From JBBIVB01 sp964567515 (GTDB lineage: Bacteria > Patescibacteriota > Patescibacteriia > Veblenbacterales > UBA10138), in contig CAZMMW010000034.1 of NCBI GenBank assembly GCA_964567515.1, forward strand, positions 1-9,066: a stretch of 9,066 nucleotides of DNA, in the 5' to 3' direction. The translations under genes and the position numbers were made by a program. The notes under the pieces are model-generated. The model was not told where the DNA came from. It was given only the letters and a program-made list of their open reading frames with translations, and searched no databases. This document shows, piece by piece, positions 1-6,766 of this stretch; the first letter of the stretch is position 1; each line of letters starts with the position of its first letter.

Positions 1-152
1 TTGAAGTCTTAAAACCCATTCAAGCCAAACGCGCTGAACTAGCTAAACAACCAGAGAAGATTAAAAAAATTCTAGCCGAAGGCCGCGAGAAAGCACATGA
101 AGTAGCTAGTAAAACTTTAAGGGAAGTAAAAGAACGAATGGGACTCATTTAG
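1..152 (+). CDS. trpS: Tryptophanyl-tRNA synthetase, C-terminal end (partial)
   Basis: The open frame enters from the left edge (first full codon at base 3) and ends at a TAG at 150-152, leaving 49 visible residues. They read as the last helices of class I tryptophanyl-tRNA synthetase: a 'KPIQAKRAEL' segment, then 'ILAEGREKAHEVA', then 'TLREVKERMGLI' at the end. This matches the family's usual tail, a 'PI..RR.E' helix followed by 'LAEGA.KAR.IA..TL.EVR..MGL'. The enzyme charges tRNA-Trp with tryptophan in the cytoplasm. The Rossmann fold and the HIGH and KMSKS motifs lie outside the window, so the call rests on the tail alone. It is the only gene on the plus strand and converges on the minus-strand cluster. 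A T-rich hairpin follows about 10 bases after the stop. Other synthetases lack this tail pattern. Confidence 0.85.
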   Translation, partial: EVLKPIQAKRAELAKQPEKIKKILAEGREKAHEVASKTLREVKERMGLI

Positions 153-161
153 ATTAATATC

Positions 162-193
162 AAAAAACCGAGAGTTTAACGCCCGTTTTTTTT
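162..193. terminator. Possible bidirectional Rho-independent terminator
   Basis: An A6 run (162-167) and a T8 run (186-193) flank a short imperfect hairpin. Read on the minus strand, CGGGCG (185-180) pairs with CTCTCG (174-169) through one G-U pair and one C-U mismatch around a five-base loop, and six T residues follow. Read on the plus strand the two internal positions become A-C and A-G mismatches, but the T run is longer. It lies 10 bases after the trpS stop, so it could end trpS transcription. It could also stop minus-strand transcripts before they enter trpS. The stem is weak in either direction. Confidence 0.45.
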
Positions 194-212
194 ATTAGAT
201 AACGACAATAAA

Positions 213-376
213 GTAGGGCATCGTGAAACCTGTCCACCTTTGACGGAGATGTTATCAAACCCAAGGCTGATCTGCCTCGGGTGGAGAACTAAGATTAGAA
301 GGGCGGGAGTGATCTATGTGCCGGATTTAAGGAGTTTTTCTATTACCTGAGCTTGCCTCGCCGTGGCAATCACTAA
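213..376 (+). ncRNA. Candidate structured non-coding RNA (unassigned family)
   Basis: This gene-free stretch between convergent genes is more GC-rich than its surroundings and holds stems that fit one fold. They are: 217-221 with 318-322; CCTGTCC (229-235) with GGGCGGG (301-307), all seven positions pairing with two G-U; TTTGA/TCAAA (239-243/255-259); CCCAAGGC/GCCTCGGG (260-267/274-281, one A-C mismatch); AGTGAT (308-313) with ATCACT (369-374); and TTGCC/GGCAA (353-357/365-369). The strand is uncertain. The 229-235 stem favours plus, because its G-U pairs would be C-A on minus. The 260-281 hairpin favours minus, where it becomes a perfect 8-bp stem. On minus, a weak promoter (TTGAGG 412-407, 18-base spacer, TATTTA 388-383) would start near 376 and the hairpin at 162-193 would end the transcript. 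I do not recognise SRP RNA, RNase P RNA, tmRNA or 6S RNA here. Confidence 0.35.
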
Positions 377-380
377 CCAT

Positions 381-406
381 AATAAATATCATTTATTAAA
401 AAATGA
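381..406. repeat. AT-only palindrome after the MEMO gene
   Basis: AATAAAT (381-387) and ATTTATT (391-397) form a perfect 7-bp inverted repeat around a three-base loop. An overlapping alternative pairs TCATTT (389-394) with AAATGA (401-406). It begins just past the minus-strand stop at 409-411. Neither orientation gives a GC stem followed by a T run, so it is a poor intrinsic terminator. It may simply reflect AT-rich composition, or it may hold the weak minus-strand promoter noted for the RNA candidate. Confidence 0.3.
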
Positions 407-408
407 CC

Positions 409-1395
409 TCAAGGATCTATTATTTCCTGGGTGAAATTAACTATACTCCCCCAAATAGACTGATTTAACATGTCGACTCCTTTACTGTAGGTAGAGACTA
501 TTATAAAATAGCTTGTCACTTTATCAAATATTTTTGGAGAAAAATTATTAGCATTACCGCGCCATAAAATTTGATTACTTAAATTATTCTTTTGCGCATA
601 TAACAAAGACGTCACTAAACTAGCTGGCGAATCAACATGGTCATCTTTTAATTTTATAATATCATCCAAGGCAAATTCATTTATCAATTCTTCTGTTTCT
701 TTATCTTTAATACTCGCGATTTCCTCCCTAAGATTATGGGAAAAATCAATAGAAAAAATAACCAAACTTTTGAGTGGTAAATTATCTGATAGCCACTGCG
801 CTAATTTATTAGCCTCCTCTATTCCAGCTCGTGAACTCATTAAAATCGGTAATATCTTAGTTTGCGGATAATAATATTTTATAAAAGGTACTATCGCGCC
901 ATGCGAATGTTCCTTTTTAAAAATTGAAGGTTGGCTAGTCAAATTGAAATCTCGCATAAACTTAATCGTCAAATCAGCATCTGTATCTACTCGACCAACA
1001 ACTGTTTCCCAGGAAACTATAGCTGTGGAGATGGGTTGGCCAGCCACTTCATAATGATTAGGGCCTACTAATGCAATTACTAGGGGCTGACGCCCGCTGG
1101 CCAACCTCAACACCCTGGCAGTATAACTTGACGCTAACAAATGATGAGGAACTACTACTTGAGAAATTTCACTATTTGGCTCAATACTTGCAGCCACTGT
1201 AATAGCTCGACGAAAATTATTTTCCTCATAGAATTCTGGTTGGTTGTAAATAATTTGTCCTTCTGTCTTATCTAAACCGCCGTCTTGAATTTCTTTATTT
1301 ACTAACAGTAATCTCGAATCAAAAACTACTACTAATAATACTAATGTGACTACCAGTAATAGTGAGCTGACTAAAATGTGATGATAACGTGCCAA
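409..1395 (-). CDS. Membrane-anchored MEMO-family protein (AmmeMemoRadiSam system protein B-like)
   Basis: A 328-residue protein of the MEMO1 / AmmeMemoRadiSam protein B family, related to extradiol-dioxygenase folds; the biochemical role in bacteria is not settled. Residues 7-26 are a strong hydrophobic segment after a short basic start, so the domain is predicted to be outside the membrane, whereas MEMO proteins are usually soluble. Family landmarks in order are PHH (83-85), GPNHY (111-115), EHSH (162-165) and SIDFSH (215-220). They align with the His-containing blocks of human MEMO1 (PHAGY, GPSHH, DEHS, SSDFCH). The block that carries the MEMO1 cysteine (ICGRHP) corresponds to about 252-257 (DHVDSP) and has no Cys. 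The start is TTG, chosen because it is the first usable codon after an in-frame stop and has AGG seven bases upstream; the next Met is residue 147. It lies 12 bases downstream of the macroglobulin gene and is probably co-transcribed. No AMMECR1 or radical-SAM partner is in the window. Confidence 0.82.
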   Translation of the reverse strand: MARYHHILVSSLLLVVTLVLLVVVFDSRLLLVNKEIQDGGLDKTEGQIIYNQPEFYEENNFRRAITVAASIEPNSEISQVVVPHHLLASSYTARVLRLASGRQPLVIALVGPNHYEVAGQPISTAIVSWETVVGRVDTDADLTIKFMRDFNLTSQPSIFKKEHSHGAIVPFIKYYYPQTKILPILMSSRAGIEEANKLAQWLSDNLPLKSLVIFSIDFSHNLREEIASIKDKETEELINEFALDDIIKLKDDHVDSPASLVTSLLYAQKNNLSNQILWRGNANNFSPKIFDKVTSYFIIVSTYSKGVDMLNQSIWGSIVNFTQEIIDP

Positions 1396-1399
1396 GGTA

Positions 1400-1405
1400 C
1401 TACCT
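1400..1405 (-). promoter_or_regulatory. Ribosome binding site for the TTG start of the MEMO gene
   Basis: AGGTAG reads on the minus strand from 1405 to 1400, and its AGG ends seven bases before the TTG at 1395-1393. It sits in the 12-base gap after the TAA (1410-1408) of the macroglobulin gene. It is a short match, but it is the only purine-rich site before this start, and most other starts in the window have none. Confidence 0.35.
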
Positions 1406-1407
1406 GT

Positions 1408-4400
1408 TTAATCAATTATAATCGTTTGTTCAGTAGAATGATTTATTATATCTGGGCTGCGGAAAGACTGTAACAAGGCTGGTTCGGCTAGATAAGTTCC
1501 TTTGGTCTTTACGCGAGCGTAATATTTAAGATAACTACCTCCACAATAACTACTTAACCAACTCTTAGCTAACTGATAACGTACCCGCTGACCTTCAATA
1601 TTATAAGGATACCAATAATGACAATCATATTGCTCGCCGCTACTTAACTTAGTCACAGGCAAAAGGCCACTAGGTAATAAATCAATTAGTTCATATTCAC
1701 CCGGTAAAGCATCTGCACTAAAAGAAGGATACAGTCTAACCTCAATAACGTCACCTTGTTTAAATTTATTTGTCTGTTGACCATTAAGCCAATACTCCCG
1801 ACGGATAGAAATGTCATTACTGTAGCCAAGCTCTTCTATTCTTTTTGGTCTCTCTAAACTAATTGCCACACGTACATCACCAGTCACACTAACAAAAGAC
1901 AACTCGTTTACTTGCTGGGGTTGAATTAATAAACGAAATGCCTGATTACCAGTAATAACAACCTTCTCTTCTCTACCAGATAAACGATAAACCACTTCTG
2001 CCGGACTGGATTTAAGTCTGGGTAAAGTTTTAGTAATATAGTTCAATTCTTCTAAATTAAGAAGAACCTCTTTGTTGGGATGAGTAATTACATATGTCCA
2101 TAAACCATCTCTTTCAGATAAATCCAGGGCACTGGCTAGCGAAGCAGCTAAAGCAGTAAGGGCTGTTATTTCTTCACCCGAATCATTTATTTTAAGAGCA
2201 ATTTCCGGGCCACGTCTGACGGCATAATCATTAATAAGCCCTAATAAGCTTTGGCGTGCTTGTTCGGTACAACCCAATTCTTCCCAAGCCATAGCTATAT
2301 ATAAACGTTCCTTGGGACTTAAATCCTGACGCTGTGACCAAAGAGATAAACGCGGTAAAATTGGTTCATTTAAAGCAGCCAAGCCATACAACGCTAAAGT
2401 TATCTCCTGCGAGGTGCTTTGTTTATCCTCCAATTTAGCAAAGAAATATTGCTTTAAGGATAAACTATCAAACTCCTCTTTGGCCACTGACGCTAAACGG
2501 GCCGATAATTCCTCATCAGCGCTACCATAAGGTAAAAGCGTTAAACCGCCGTCTGCCAGTTGATAACGATAACTCTCAAAAGTAGGTACCGGCGACTGGA
2601 AACCATAGATATTATTAAGCAATACAGTTGCTTTCTTACGAGCGACGACCTGATCCACTCTATCACCCCAGGAATAACTCAAATTCAGTAATGGTTGATA
2701 CAGTTGATTCTGACCTATATCGCTTAACACTACTTCCAAAGGTTGATCACCAAACTTCTGTACTCTGGTAGTAGTGGATAACTGTTCATTACTAACCACC
2801 TCTCGAGTCAGCAGCCGAGAAGCTATTACAGTGAGTGGTAATTTAACCGCATCATTACCAACTCCTGACGATAATTGATAAGTTATATCATGACGACCCA
2901 AAGATAATGGCGGTAAATTAAAATAAGCTGGAGTAAAGGCTACAGTTTCTAACTTTTCTTCACTGTCTATACCCAAACTAGGTGCCAAGATACTAAAACC
3001 CACTTTATCATTCTTAGTCAAGGCGGTACCATAAGCTCGCGCCCTCGCCACTGGTTTATCTGCCAACAAATACTCCTCGCCTAAAGCGATGTCAGCAAAC
3101 ACTGGCAATGATACTGGTAACTTAGTAATCGAAACGCCAACAAATAAATTTTGGCTTACTCCTTGAGCAGTAATGCGCCAGGAGGTTATATTATCAGGTA
3201 ACTTAAAAGTTACCGTTCCCATACCATTACTATCAATCCTAACGGCTTGAAAAAGAGCAACATCGGTAAAAACTGAACGCACACCCCCGCCACCTCCACC
3301 TTTTTCTGCACCACCATATACTTCCTTAAAAAGAGGCCGATGGCTAAAATTAGAATAAATTAACCCAAGAGACATTGACTTATAAATAGATTCTAAGGGT
3401 GAGGGATTATAGCCTGCCACAGCATAATAAGCTTCATCTACCAAATTCAGATTAACTTCTGCTGTTTGTGGTTGCCCGCTGCTATTAGTTACCCGCAATG
3501 CTAAAGTAACATTCTCTCCTGATTTATAAATTCGCTTATTAGATGTCACAGTAATATTGAGAAGACGATCTTTCTTGTCAAACGCCAAACTAACAGGCTC
3601 GGTCTCGACATAAGATATACCATTAAAATAAATTCCTATTAAATTAATATTGGGTATATCCCTTTCTTCAAAATTGAAACGGTATTCTGGTGAACCGGAA
3701 GCAAAATATTCCTGCAGACCATTCTGATATTGCAGAAAAAGATAATTTTCAAAATCCGAACTAGGTAATAGTTCATTATTATTCATAAATAAAATTTTCA
3801 CTTCTTCGCCCACACTATACTGTTCTGCCCCAGGTACTACCAAATGATAATATGGCCGATCACTAGAAGTGGGATAATTAATTATCCGACCATCATAATA
3901 ATAAATATAAGTGTCAATAACATCAAAACGATTATCCGCGTCAAAAACTTTTAAGCGTAAACGATAAGAACTACCTGGCTCTGGTTTATACTGATAAAAA
4001 TAAAGTCCACTCCGGTCAGTAGTGGTAGAAAAAGTATCCACAGTCTTTGTTGATTCAGTATAAGTATAAGTATTATAAGTACGTTTGTTGATAAAATCAT
4101 AAGCCGTACCAGTAATTTGACTCTGGTATTTAGTTTGTACTAATTCGCCCTCCAATTTAGTTCCCGGGGCAATCCCCTTACCAAGTGCCTCCTCCCCACC
4201 CCAGTAATTATCCAGGGTTGCTAAATTTATAAAACGAGTCTTAACTTTAACTTGGGCTACCCCTTTACTAGGATAATTTACTGCTGTAGCAGCATAAACT
4301 TTGGGGCCATAAAAGCGCAAATTAACACCAGCAGTAATTTCAGCCAACTCTTCTTCTGTAGGATTTACTTCTACCCAAGCATTATTAGGCCAACAATAGA

Positions 4401-6564
4401 CATCAACGCAAGGACTATAAGGAGCTGAATAATTTAACTCCACGGTCCCTCGTTCATCAGTAATAACTTCTGTTTCACCACTAGGAAAACGGTAATTTAA
4501 TTTGAGGTTGGGAACTGGTGTACCATCAAAAAAACTAGCGCTGGCCACAAGTTTTATATTATCACCGGCGTAAGCTACTGTTCGTTCGGGTACTAATTTA
4601 ATTTCATAAGCCGGTTTGACATAAGGCTGAATATTTATATATTTAGTTTCAATAATATAATTACCTACCTTAAGTTCCAAAGTATAGTAATCGGGTTGTA
4701 AATTATAATATTTAAATTCTCCCTGGAAAGTTGCTAGACTAGTAAGCTCCACTTTTTGCTCCATAATACGAATGGGTTGATAATAATAGTCCACATATCC
4801 TTCTTTATAAAGAGTAATTTTTATCTCTTCCCGGGGGGCCGATTTAGTACTTCTTTCTTTAACTAATCCCCAGAATTTTATCACATCAGTGGTTTGATAC
4901 CTGGGTCGATCAGTATAAAGATAACTCCAATAACTATCGGCTACAAAATTACTATTGCTATAATTCGACCGCCTGTTTATACCCATAAGATTAGTAGCTG
5001 GTACGAGAACGATCTTATCGGCCGTCTGCGCCTTCAAGTAATAACGTTTAGTTTGATCAGTATTATTAATACCATTAACTAAATCTAGGGGGGTAGCAAA
5101 AACCAACAAACCGTTACTACCAGTTTGGTATTGTTTATTCTCCTCCAAAAATTCAACTTGAGCTCGTCCCGCTGGTTGGCGACTGATCAAATCATTTACC
5201 CACACTGTGGTTTTATCTTGAGCTATACTAAGATAAGCTGATAAATCAGTAACCTGTAACCAAGACTGTTCAGTAAGTCCGGCAACTGAAAAATCTAATA
5301 TGTAATAACCAACAGGTAAAACGACCGGCAACTTTACATATTGCCAGAATTCTTCATTCATAATAGTCACCTCAAAAGTACCAACGGACTTTAGTTGTGA
5401 AGTATCCTGCCGGAATTGATCTTTAGAATAAGACCACCATGGAATTTCATCGCGCCGTTTAAGTAATTTATAAAACTCCTGCCAATCACCCAATTTATAA
5501 ACTTCGACCTTAACTGGAGTAATAATATTGTTGCTATAAACCTCAAATACAGGTTCTTCTCGTGAACTACTGTCAATAAGATCCTCGGGTTTAAACCATG
5601 GCTTGTTGATATCAAAATTGTTAAATGATTCGGTTTCAAAGCTAAAGCTATAATCTTGTTCCAGACCCTCCTCACCACCTACTGGTGCTAGACCTTTTTT
5701 AACCGTCACATGATAAATAGTTGCTTTTTGTAAGGGATTATTGGGTATAAATACCAAAGTGCGACGATGTTGCTCAAATCTCCCTGCGACAATTGGCTCG
5801 ATAAAAAAATATTGCTCTGGATTGGCAATATTTTCATGACTGAATGTTATCTCTATACCAGTATTAGTAGGAACATGGGTAGCAGCTTGTCTTGGTATAC
5901 TAGATAAAACTTTGAAATGGTCTTTGACTTGGAAAACCCAACCATAATCTCTTGTCTTTTCAGAACCAGTATCAACCAAATAAGAAGTAGCTAGGGAAAT
6001 TTTTACTAAGGTGTTAGGCAATAAAGGTTGATTATATTTAACTAGCCATTCCTGAGAAGATAAAGTAGTTAATTGATAATCTACTGCTGGTTCAACTTTT
6101 AAATTATTCTGAATAAGATCTGTGGGGACTTTAATTTTACTTTTTAATATATAACCGGAAGTGGAACTCACTCCCATAGTATCAGATTCCTCTGGTGTTA
6201 AAGTGAAGTTATCAGCAGCATAAGCAGGATCGATTATAAGGCGAGTAAATCCAACCAAAGGATGCTGTTTTGTTTTACCAAATGGCCCTACATCGAAATG
6301 CCAAACCAACGCCCCGATGATTATTAATACTACCATACTAACAATGATCACTGCTGACTTGCTGGCAAACGATTTTTTGTAATCGCCTGATTGCTCAAGA
6401 TTTATCTTTTTTGTTACTGGAGCAGTAGAATCTAATTCCTTAAAAACTCCAGCCACCTCATCAGCCGACCAACCGCTTTCCAATATTATCCTTTCCAAAT
6501 CTGAACGACTTGCTCCCCTTGCTAATTGTTCAGAAACATATTTTTTTAATTGGTCATTAGCCAT
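1408..6564 (-). CDS. Bacterial alpha-2-macroglobulin-like protein, membrane-anchored, canonical thioester lost
   Basis: A 1718-residue protein of the bacterial alpha-2-macroglobulin family, whose members trap proteases or protect the envelope. Residues 1-45 form a small helical domain with a GWS turn. Residues 71-88 are a transmembrane segment, so the rest should lie outside. An SbsA/Big_5-type Ig-like domain (about 218-310) follows, then macroglobulin beta domains: 'YLSIAQDKTTVWV' at 444, 'TDRPRYQTTD' at 551, another near 1000-1045. A six-glycine run (1089-1094) leads into the A2M domain (ALFQAV 1103-1108, LPDNITSWR 1122-1130). A helical thioester-type domain spans about 1290-1500, and a C-terminal domain (1600-1718) carries LPSGLLPV. 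The canonical GCxEQ block after 'LNLSYSWG' reads DRVDQ (1301-1305), so the usual thioester Cys and Glu are gone, as in YfaS-type rather than YfhM-type proteins. A separate GCTEQ occurs at 1431-1435, about 130 residues too late. The anchor is a transmembrane helix rather than a lipobox, and no penicillin-binding protein 1C neighbour is visible. The ATG at 6564 lacks a Shine-Dalgarno sequence. Confidence 0.9.
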   Translation of the reverse strand: MANDQLKKYVSEQLARGASRSDLERIILESGWSADEVAGVFKELDSTAPVTKKINLEQSGDYKKSFASKSAVIIVSMVVLIIIGALVWHFDVGPFGKTKQHPLVGFTRLIIDPAYAADNFTLTPEESDTMGVSSTSGYILKSKIKVPTDLIQNNLKVEPAVDYQLTTLSSQEWLVKYNQPLLPNTLVKISLATSYLVDTGSEKTRDYGWVFQVKDHFKVLSSIPRQAATHVPTNTGIEITFSHENIANPEQYFFIEPIVAGRFEQHRRTLVFIPNNPLQKATIYHVTVKKGLAPVGGEEGLEQDYSFSFETESFNNFDINKPWFKPEDLIDSSSREEPVFEVYSNNIITPVKVEVYKLGDWQEFYKLLKRRDEIPWWSYSKDQFRQDTSQLKSVGTFEVTIMNEEFWQYVKLPVVLPVGYYILDFSVAGLTEQSWLQVTDLSAYLSIAQDKTTVWVNDLISRQPAGRAQVEFLEENKQYQTGSNGLLVFATPLDLVNGINNTDQTKRYYLKAQTADKIVLVPATNLMGINRRSNYSNSNFVADSYWSYLYTDRPRYQTTDVIKFWGLVKERSTKSAPREEIKITLYKEGYVDYYYQPIRIMEQKVELTSLATFQGEFKYYNLQPDYYTLELKVGNYIIETKYINIQPYVKPAYEIKLVPERTVAYAGDNIKLVASASFFDGTPVPNLKLNYRFPSGETEVITDERGTVELNYSAPYSPCVDVYCWPNNAWVEVNPTEEELAEITAGVNLRFYGPKVYAATAVNYPSKGVAQVKVKTRFINLATLDNYWGGEEALGKGIAPGTKLEGELVQTKYQSQITGTAYDFINKRTYNTYTYTESTKTVDTFSTTTDRSGLYFYQYKPEPGSSYRLRLKVFDADNRFDVIDTYIYYYDGRIINYPTSSDRPYYHLVVPGAEQYSVGEEVKILFMNNNELLPSSDFENYLFLQYQNGLQEYFASGSPEYRFNFEERDIPNINLIGIYFNGISYVETEPVSLAFDKKDRLLNITVTSNKRIYKSGENVTLALRVTNSSGQPQTAEVNLNLVDEAYYAVAGYNPSPLESIYKSMSLGLIYSNFSHRPLFKEVYGGAEKGGGGGGVRSVFTDVALFQAVRIDSNGMGTVTFKLPDNITSWRITAQGVSQNLFVGVSITKLPVSLPVFADIALGEEYLLADKPVARARAYGTALTKNDKVGFSILAPSLGIDSEEKLETVAFTPAYFNLPPLSLGRHDITYQLSSGVGNDAVKLPLTVIASRLLTREVVSNEQLSTTTRVQKFGDQPLEVVLSDIGQNQLYQPLLNLSYSWGDRVDQVVARKKATVLLNNIYGFQSPVPTFESYRYQLADGGLTLLPYGSADEELSARLASVAKEEFDSLSLKQYFFAKLEDKQSTSQEITLALYGLAALNEPILPRLSLWSQRQDLSPKERLYIAMAWEELGCTEQARQSLLGLINDYAVRRGPEIALKINDSGEEITALTALAASLASALDLSERDGLWTYVITHPNKEVLLNLEELNYITKTLPRLKSSPAEVVYRLSGREEKVVITGNQAFRLLIQPQQVNELSFVSVTGDVRVAISLERPKRIEELGYSNDISIRREYWLNGQQTNKFKQGDVIEVRLYPSFSADALPGEYELIDLLPSGLLPVTKLSSGEQYDCHYWYPYNIEGQRVRYQLAKSWLSSYCGGSYLKYYARVKTKGTYLAEPALLQSFRSPDIINHSTEQTIIID

Positions 6565-6592
6565 AATGTCGTAGTAATTATTAACTATATTA

Positions 6593-6601
6593 ATTATATC
6601 A
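6593..6601 (-). promoter_or_regulatory. Extended -10 promoter for the macroglobulin-MEMO operon
   Basis: On the minus strand 6601-6593 reads TGATATAAT, a perfect extended -10 (TGnTATAAT). The hexamer 17 bases upstream, around 6616-6621, is not a recognisable -35, which fits an extended -10 promoter. Transcription should begin near 6586 and leave a leader of about 22 bases before the ATG at 6564. That leader has no AGGAGG-like site. The surrounding sequence is very AT-rich, so chance matches are likely, but the consensus is complete and well placed. Confidence 0.55.
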
Positions 6602-6684
6602 AAATTTTTAAAAAATACTACTTTATTTATAGCTTCACCGAATTCATAAGTCTTCTAGTTCTAATCTCCACGTGCCCCTATGCT

Positions 6685-6706
6685 AAAACACCAGTAAATA
6701 CTGGTG
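6685..6706 (-). terminator. Hairpin terminator downstream of the dehydrogenase gene
   Basis: CACCAGT (6689-6695) and ACTGGTG (6700-6706) form a perfect 7-bp stem with a four-base loop. On the minus strand four T residues (6688-6685) follow. It lies about 60 bases past the dehydrogenase stop (6769-6767), so it probably ends that transcript before the next promoter. The T run is short. An outer repeat, GCCCCT (6674-6679) with AGGGGC (6711-6716), encloses it and could extend the structure. Confidence 0.5.
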
Positions 6707-6709
6707 CTT

Positions 6710-6730
6710 CAGGGGCGGTAGGAATCGAAC
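6710..6730 (-). other. tRNA 3'-end-like fragment (possible tRNA remnant or attachment-site scar)
   Basis: On the minus strand 6730-6721 reads GTTCGATTCC, nearly the complete T-loop/B-box consensus of a tRNA. CTACC (stem-like) and GCCCCTG (acceptor-like) follow directly. A GGTAG (6743-6739) that could pair with CTACC lies upstream, but about nine extra bases separate it from the loop. The matching 5' acceptor (CAGGGGC or AGGGGCG) is not found 70-90 bases upstream, where the dehydrogenase coding region lies. No anticodon arm or CCA in place is visible. This is therefore not an intact tRNA. It resembles the 3' piece left by tRNA decay or by an element that used a tRNA end as its attachment site. 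Confidence 0.35.
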
Positions 6731-6766
6731 TAAAAAATCTACCTATTAAATACTGTCGTCTATTAC

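Noticed and set aside
213..376. SRP (4.5S) RNA, because of 'CCAAGGC' and 'GTGCCGG' words
   Set aside because: The conserved GGAAGG-containing tetraloop domain of SRP RNA is absent on both strands.
3283..3300. Six-glycine run in the macroglobulin
   Set aside because: At first it looked like a low-complexity insertion or repeat error. Glycine-rich linkers just before the A2M domain are usual in bacterial members, so it is expected.
4894..5082. Plus-strand open frame of 62 codons inside the macroglobulin gene
   Set aside because: It lies wholly antisense to a well-supported domain protein, resembles no family and has no start signal.
5391..5678. Second minus-strand open frame of 95 codons inside the macroglobulin gene
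   Set aside because: It overlaps the real coding frame out of phase, and its translation shows no domain or composition of a real protein.
6674..6766. Intact tRNA or tmRNA gene on the minus strand
   Set aside because: There is only a T-loop and acceptor-like 3' piece. No anticodon arm, D-arm, 5' acceptor in normal position, tag-peptide frame or CCA end is visible.
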